This document shows, in pieces, positions 57,903 through 64,000 of a DNA stretch of 64,000 bases. Location: assembly GCF_018991925.1 (NCBI RefSeq), contig NW_024727888.1:131001-195000 (forward strand), in the 5' to 3' direction. Each line of letters begins with the position of its first letter. Positions within the stretch are counted from its first letter, which is position 1. The notes beneath the pieces are model-generated. The model had not been told where the DNA came from, did no database searches, and was given only the letters and a program-made list of their open reading frames with translations. Made by a program: the position numbers and the translations under genes. Source of the stretch: Homarus americanus. Lineage: Eukaryota; Arthropoda; Malacostraca; Decapoda; Nephropidae.

Positions 57903-59858
57903 AGTTCCGGAAGTTGATCGAGTTAATGATATATACAAATAACTATCGAGAAAACCACAGGATCAAGAAAATTTCCCAAGCGACTTTAAACTGCAAACGT
58001 GATCCCGATCTTCAACACAGGAGATAACAGCGACTTGGTGGAGACGCAAGACTCCCGAGCAAATTACAAACACAATATCTGATATATAAAACTGACTTGG
58101 ACTTACCTGATTGGTGTGTTGAGGTCCCTCGATAAACTGTTGACTTTCACCTCCCTGGAAAAAAAATATCAGATTAAACTTCCATCCCACTTTAGTACTA
58201 TAAAAAAAAATTATACAAAGTTATATATTGACAGGATACGAAGGATGTGTTTCTTTTAAAGTAATGATACTTTTTTAGTTGAGAGGATAAAATAATGACT
58301 AAAACCCTAGAAACTTTACCAAATCACTGTTGTTGTTGTTGAATGTTATTACTGCGCCTCAACAATGAAGGTCCTTAAACACATAAGATTACTAATACAC
58401 CAGTCCTCAAGGTTAGGTTAAGTTACGTTACGTTATTTGATTTGGTTAGGTTAGGTGTCTTTTGGCTGTTGAGCAATGTGTTTTTCCGATGTTAAAATCC
58501 ATGGTTGTCTACTTGAAAAAATTTACCGTCCCTTCTTAGGTTTTCACTCAACACGAATGAACCGAGACGCCATTTTGTAAACACTGGCAGCAAATTTCCT
58601 TATTTCCCATATAACTATAACAATGTCTATGTATACTACCAAGTAAGGCCTTGAGAAATGTTATTGGCAAGAGTTTTTAAGGGACTAAGGCAATGTTATA
58701 TAGCTTTAACAGTTGGTTGTGTTACGGGGTTGAGTCAGCACCGGCCCACAACTACCTCCTCGCCGTGTAGCCTCCTGTACAGCCTCATATTCAACACATT
58801 AACCCCAACAAACACACAAATACAACCCGTGTTCACCACCACTTACCAACGATGACACTGTAGCACTTTATAACACTCCACGGAGACGCTTCCTAACACG
58901 GCGACAGCAGCCATACAACTGACCGTCGGGGTTCATGACACTGATTCATAAACCATCTCAAAGCAGGTGTCGGAGCTTCATGGGACTGAATGAACCTGTC
59001 GCATTGCTGTGAGTAGACTTCGATTGTATCAATTTCAATTTACCAAATACCTGTTTCGTTGATCTAGAACCCATGTGGCCCACTGAGATGAGGACGTGTC
59101 ACTTATGTGCCTTCGTAATGTGGAAACTTGCGTGGTAACGTTTCTCTTTTCAGTATTGGTCTCATAATTTTTTCTTTCTAATTTAGTCTTGATCTCACAT
59201 TAGTGATTTGTATATAAAATCGCCAGGCGTGATCAGCTGCACCAGTTTGGACACCCGACAACTATACTCGGCGACGTTTTGTTAACTCATCTTTGGGTTG
59301 AAAATCAAAACTGAACCAGAGGACTCGCAAGGTTCGCTCCAGCGGATCATTCTGACTGCCGATGACAGATTATTTGAAGGGACTATGCGTATAAAATCAA
59401 ATTGTCTACGCACGTATTTACAACCTTCATCATCGATACACATACACTTCTGTATATAAACCCCCACGTACACGCACTAACAGCCACTTGCCCGTGATGG
59501 AGGAGAGGGAGTGGGTGGTACGCCGAAGTCTTTAGTAAGATTGATGACACCGGGGACAGCGCTACCGCCGTCGCCATCTTTGAAGAGAATTGTGAAAACA
59601 AGTTGGAGAAGATAAATGATGATAATGCAGGAGATATAAGAAGGAAGAAAATGATATGAGGAAGAAATAAGACGAAAGAAGGATAAAATAAGATAGATGG
59701 ATTACAGTATTGAGGATGAAACAAGGAGGAAGAAGAAAGGGTGCAAATCTTTAATCACTTTAATGGGATCATCATTTGATCAATAATGGAGTCATCTGGA
59801 GGCTGACACTCAGGTCCTACTCGATCAAGATTCAAGATATATATTATACTTTACCTGA
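57903..59858. other. Intronic unique DNA
   Basis: AT-rich to mixed sequence. A degenerate TTAGG block lies at 58411-58457. Short frames at 57963-58190 and 59383-59724 (minus) show no domain. Confidence 0.5.
58411..58457 (+). repeat. Degenerate TTAGG telomere-like block
   Basis: GGTTAGGTTAAGTTACGTTA and TTGGTTAGGTTAGGT segments. Confidence 0.65.
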
Positions 59859-60200
59859 GGGGGACCACCGACGGCTCTCCCTAACACACTGACACCGACG
59901 GCGGCTTTCACTAGCACACTAACACTGACGGCTTTCACTGACACACTAACACCGACGGCTCTTCCTAACACACTAACACCGACGGCTTTCACTAACACTG
60001 AAGGCTCTCCCTAACACACTAACACCGTCACTAACACACTAACACCGACGGTTCTCCCTAACACACTAACACACTAACACCGACGGCTTTCACTAACACT
60101 GAAGGCTCTCCCTAACACACTAACACCGTCACTAACACACTAACACCGACGGTTCTCCCTAACACACTAACACCGACGGTTCTTCCTATAACACACTAAC
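59859..60200. repeat. ~27-bp repeat with CTAACACACTAACACCGACG
   Basis: About a dozen units of ACACACTAACACCGACGG followed by CTCTCCCTA, CTTTCACTA or TTCTCCCTA, with lengths from about 17 to 30. A block of about 85 bases (ACTAACACTGAAGGCTCTCC onward) occurs twice, near 59990 and 60092, showing segmental duplication within the array. Confidence 0.88.
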
Positions 60201-60850
60201 TTTATACGAAAATTACAGACGATACGGGATGTAATCTGTAATTCAAATGAGTTATGTGGGAATCTATTTGATTTTTTGTCTCGACGGCAACTCTGTCTTT
60301 GAAGGTATAATTGGTGTTGACTCAGCAGAAGGTTGACACAATGAGGAAGAAGGAGGAATTTTGTAGGGGGGGAGAATTAAGGCGGTAGAGTGGATAATCT
60401 CGTGAAGTCAATATTGGAAGGGAAATTCGAGATGATTAGCGTTAAGATAAAAAAAATTGTCTATAAAGCGGAATTAATAAACACCTCACACACGAGTTAT
60501 TTACACGAGTTATTTGTTTAGTTTCCAGTCTCCATCCCTCCTACCTGTTATTGTTACAACATATTTTTTTTATCTGCGGTTAGTTGTGTTATTGTGATTA
60601 ACTAATGATTAGTGTTGATATATCTGACTTTATCCTTCTTATAGAAATTACAACTAATAAATATTTGCTCCACATGTTTGTCTTATGTGTGTCTATTATT
60701 GTTCAACGTTATTTATAATTAGTTATTATTTTACTGTAAAAATTAGACGAAATTGCAGAAAGAAGGTGAATATTTGTCTTTTTTTTACGGGACTACTTCA
60801 CCCGGGCACAGGTCACTGACCCACATCGGGGCCTGGGGGGCGAAAATGTG
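60201..60850. other. Intronic unique DNA
   Basis: AT-rich; a GC-rich patch (CACCCGGGCACAGG to GGCCTGGGGGGCG, ~60796-60841) stands directly before the AAT array and could be the end of an unidentified retroelement. Confidence 0.45.
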
Positions 60851-61060
<210 letters not shown>

Positions 61061-61471
61061 GTAAGAGAAACAATTGAGACCCTGCAATTGTGTGTAAATG
61101 AGGCAGAAAGTCAGATCACCAACCTGGGACTTGGTCACAATTTTCGTGATGCCATATGGCAGCAGGGTCTACCATTAGACAATACACTATGCTTCCAACA
61201 TCTTCCCAGGCGGTAGTACCTTCCTGTTTGGTAGCTGCCTACTACCTACTACCAGTTGTAGTAACATCCTTAAACATATCATCACTCGTGGGTTATTAAA
61301 AACGTCAGGCGAAGCTGATTACCCCGTCTGGCACTGTTTTTGTGACACATCATTTGTACCTGTGTTTCTCCGGTTTACGCTGAGATAAAATAACTTGTAG
61401 CACCAGTAATATTCCCCCCGTGATTCTCTAATAACCTTTAACCCTTATCTCCTTCCTCTGCGCTCCTACAG
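61061..61471. other. Intron end before second Ig exon
   Basis: Mixed sequence; the last 40 bases are the pyrimidine tract and CTCCTACAG acceptor. No other feature recognised. Confidence 0.55.
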
Positions 61472-61692
61472 TGTGGATTCTAGAACGCGGGGGCACCACC
61501 AGCAGGAGGGGAGCGGCAGCATGAGAGCGTCTGACGCCTTCGGGGGTCGTGCCACCTTCCAGGAGCATCGGCGGTGGAGCTGGGCGCTGGTGGTGAGGGA
61601 GGTGGAGTTTAGCGACCAGGGCGAATACCGCTGTCGCCTTGACTTCCAGTCCTCACCCACACACAACGCCAGGGTCCTTCTTCATGTTGTGG
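61472..61692 (+). CDS. Sidestep-family receptor, exon for second half of Ig domain
   Basis: This exon completes the V-type Ig domain begun at 51215. It starts with one base that finishes a Ser codon (phase 2) and ends in phase 1 at GTGG|GTGAGT, as expected for an Ig domain boundary. Of its 73 full codons, VDSR continues the VFSVDSR junction, GGRATF is the D-strand, WSWALVVREVEFSDQGEYRC contains the F-strand D-x-G-x-Y-x-C with the second disulphide Cys (61632-61634), and RLDFQSSPTHNARVLLHVV is the G-strand region. C-R-x-D-F-x-x-S/A-P-T is particularly characteristic of Sidestep-type first Ig domains. No stop or frameshift interrupts either exon, so the gene looks functional. Spliced to 51215-51344 the domain has about 116 residues, normal for a V-type fold. 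Confidence 0.88.
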
Positions 61693-61693
61693 G

Positions 61694-61698
61694 TGAGT

Positions 61699-61763
<65 letters not shown>
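61694..61763. repeat. (TC)n microsatellite next to splice donor
   Basis: About 33 TC dinucleotides beginning eight bases downstream of the exon end, just after the GTGAGTGT donor. Confidence 0.96.
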
Positions 61764-61768
<5 letters not shown>

Positions 61769-62412
61769 TCGTAGCTGAGTGTTGAGACAACCTGTGGGAT
61801 TTCTTTCTCCTGCCTTTCATTATCTCTTCAGCCTCACCATTACACAAACGACCGCCATATACATCACCCTCTCACCAGTACATTACCCCGCCATTACTCA
61901 CAGTACACACTCATCCTCGCCCTAAAGGTGAGCAATCACTAACAACCACAAATTACCTACCTGGTGGTATTGTTATTCTTCAGGAGTAAAAAATGACGCT
62001 ACGAGACAAAAAAAACAAACAGATCAGACTATTTAGTGCATTTAAGGGATTTTTAAAAGACTGTATTTTCACGGGACTTACAAAACCCGGAGTGTTTCAT
62101 CCTGTGAGAGAATCGCTCAGTGTTGAAAACTTCCGAGGAACTATTGTTTATGATGAAATAAAAGAACTGACAAAAGCCTTTAGAACTATATTTCTCTTTT
62201 ATTTACTTTGAGATGTATTGTCCGTTACCAAGGAACTATTCATAAGTTTATATATATAATTACTTGTTAAATACACCAAAATTACTTGTAGGTAATTTCT
62301 CGCCCTCTCAGTTATACATTCCTTTCCCTATCCGTCTTCCCAGTTCATCTATGTATTTTTCAAGTTAGTCTCGACAGTTGGACGTAATCACTCTTACACC
62401 CCCCCTGTGGTT

Positions 62413-62435
62413 ATGTATGTATGTATGAATGTATG

Positions 62436-62469
<34 letters not shown>

Positions 62470-62503
62470 TGTATGTATGTATGTATGTATGTATGTATGT
62501 ATG

Positions 62504-62533
<30 letters not shown>
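62413..62533. repeat. (ATGT)n microsatellite
   Basis: About 30 ATGT tetranucleotides with GAAT and ATAT interruptions near the start. Confidence 0.96.
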
Positions 62534-62534
<1 letters not shown>

Positions 62535-62956
62535 CAGTAAGTGGCTGGTTGGTGGGTTGTGTTACTCTGTTAAAGTGTATCACGTTTTATAGCCCATTTC
62601 TGTCTGTTTGTCTTTAATTGTTTTTCTTTCTGTCTATCTTACTGTCGTCCTTAACCTGTCATTTATCTGTATATGTGTATGTCAGTTAGTAATTCTTGCT
62701 TTGTTTACGTTTGAAAGAGCTGAGGTGCCAAGTATCACCTTGTCCAACGCCGGCCAAAGTCAGACAAACAGACCAGCGTAACTTTCTTGTTTCATTAGTT
62801 ACGCTTTGTATTAATCACTCCCATCAATGACACTTTTTTTTTAGTTATTCCTTTATCAATCACAACTTCTTTTGTCATGCTTCCACCAATCACCTTCGCA
62901 TCAACTACTTATATAATTAATAACAGTTTTATCAGTAACATGTAACACAGCACCAA

Positions 62957-63078
62957 TGATTTCCTTTCCATCAATCACTCCTACATCAATTACCTTTCCA
63001 TCAATCACTCCTACATCAATTACCTTTCCATCAATCACTCCTACATCAATTACCTTTCCATCAATCACTCCTACAATA
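62957..63078. repeat. 30-bp tandem repeat, four units
   Basis: Four near-identical units made of TTTCCATCAATCACTCCTAC and ATCAATTACC; the last is cut after CTCCTACA. Confidence 0.93.
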
Positions 63079-63272
63079 TTTTTCCCCACCCAATACTCTT
63101 CCATCCATATGCACCACCACCTTCCCTGCCGCATCATCTGCCTCACACGTTATTCCTGACAGTCAACAAATCCTCAGAAACATCCTCTCCATTTTCACTC
63201 ACCTCCTGGACGACAACGATATTTTTAGCCTGTAAAACGGAGGTGCCATATTTCCCACCGACTATCCATCAC

Positions 63273-63275
<3 letters not shown>

Positions 63276-63324
<49 letters not shown>

Positions 63325-63345
63325 CACACACACACACACACACAC
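63276..63345. repeat. (CA)n microsatellite
   Basis: Two CA runs separated by AAAACAC. Confidence 0.95.
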
Positions 63346-63548
63346 AAATGATAAAAATCAAAACAAACTCCTCCGCCTTGCTCGTCAACTCACACCACTG
63401 GAAAGCAAAAATATGCCTGGGCGACGCCACGAAAACTCCGACCAGTCAAAGTTAGGGAAGTTGAGCTATACCACATGTGTAGCTAGTGGAGTGAGGCTGA
63501 CTGGTCGTCCGCCTAGGGTATTTACTCACCCAAGCCTGCCTGTGATGG

Positions 63549-63556
63549 TCCACACA

Positions 63557-63629
<73 letters not shown>

Positions 63630-63632
63630 GTG
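63549..63632. repeat. (CA)n-(CG)n alternating purine-pyrimidine run
   Basis: About 32 CA units with one ATAC interruption pass directly into eight CG units (63615-63630), an uninterrupted purine-pyrimidine alternation of the kind most prone to Z-DNA. Confidence 0.95.
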
Positions 63633-64000
63633 CACCCAGAGACCCCTCCGAGCCCACAGGTTGAGGTCGGTACATTAAATTTCCATCTGTATGTATGTCA
63701 AGATGTCAGAAAAAGCCTCTAACTGATTCACTTTAAAGTTATGATAAAAATCGTGGTTAAAAATAGAATCAAAATCACACTTGAAGGTCACCCAGTACTT
63801 GTGTCAGTGTATAGAATGAAGATGAATTAATGGAGAGAAATGTTTCAAGTTGTTGTAGTCTTGTACACAAACAGAGGTCCACCTCACCTGTGTAATCCAA
63901 GGTATTAGTGGTGTTAATATCACTCTAAACACCTAATAATGATTACTTATCGATGTTCTTCATTATCAGCATTATTAATTGTATTTTGTAAAACTTCACT

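Larger units (their letters stand above)
61693..64000 (+). other. Presumed next intron of the Sidestep-type gene
   Basis: Follows a GTGAGT donor in phase 1. It contains TC (61694-61763), GTAT (62413-62533), CA (63276-63345) and CA/CG (63549-63632) microsatellites and a 30-bp repeat. I found no second Ig exon before the window ends. A 72-codon frame at 61993-62211 shows no domain. Confidence 0.55.

Noticed and set aside
60790..60850. GC-rich patch before an AAT run considered as a SINE tail
   Set aside because: Only about 50 bases are distinctive; no promoter boxes, target duplication or second copy was seen in the window.
61993..62211. 72-codon frame after the second Ig exon, considered as a further exon
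   Set aside because: It has no Ig or fibronectin features and no matching acceptor in phase 1 was evident.

Overview
This window looks like arthropod nuclear DNA, most probably from a decapod crustacean. Four things point that way: an extreme load of microsatellites and minisatellites, dispersed TTAGG/TTAGA blocks (TTAGG is the ancestral arthropod telomere unit), split exons of an arthropod Sidestep-type immunoglobulin gene with GT-AG introns, and decayed LINE and hAT elements. No bacterial operon, CRISPR array, rRNA or convincing tRNA was seen. The species call is inference; no lineage marker gene is present.

Layout. From 1 to about 40 kb I found no gene I could recognise. It is AT-rich single-copy-looking DNA broken up by tandem arrays. 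The main ones are purine/GGTGAGT repeats (0.6-1.6 and 2.3-2.6 kb), a 31/62-bp array (3.5-4.1 kb), a two-variant 18-bp array (4.45-4.87 kb), a 1.5-kb GGT/GT array (6.2-7.7 kb), a 32-bp array (9.0-9.5 kb), a ~30-bp array (16.5-18.7 kb), a 70/54-bp array (20.5-20.9 kb), a 4.5-kb GTGTTGGGG array (21.36-25.88 kb), 20-bp arrays (28.1-28.4 and 31.7-32.9 kb) and a 43-bp array (33.3-35.3 kb). One stretch (30.3-31.2 kb, minus strand) has protein-like frames that I could not identify. From about 41.0 to 46.6 kb lie two fused, defective copies of one LINE: the first has endonuclease and reverse transcriptase, the second has linker, truncated reverse transcriptase and C-terminus.

The one real host gene lies at 51.2-61.7 kb on the plus strand. 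Two exons (51215-51344 and 61472-61692) together encode a single V-type Ig domain with the signature of the first Ig domain of the Sidestep family of neuronal surface receptors. Intron phases are 1-2-1. The signal-peptide exon and later Ig, fibronectin and membrane exons must lie outside the window or were missed. The 10.1-kb intron between the exons carries a second, unrelated LINE remnant (about 53.3-57.2 kb, gag-like ORF with CCHC knuckle, endonuclease, C-terminus, reverse transcriptase lost). That LINE is interrupted by a 711-bp hAT element with 15-bp terminal inverted repeats and a perfect 8-bp target duplication. The relative ages can be read from the nesting: LINE first, hAT second.

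The huge open frames in the repeats (up to 1500 codons) come from low-complexity DNA lacking stop triplets and are not called as genes. I did not find a new biological system here. The most informative items are the Sidestep-type exons, the nested transposons in the intron, the fused LINE pair with independent catalytic lesions, and the internal organisation of the tandem arrays.
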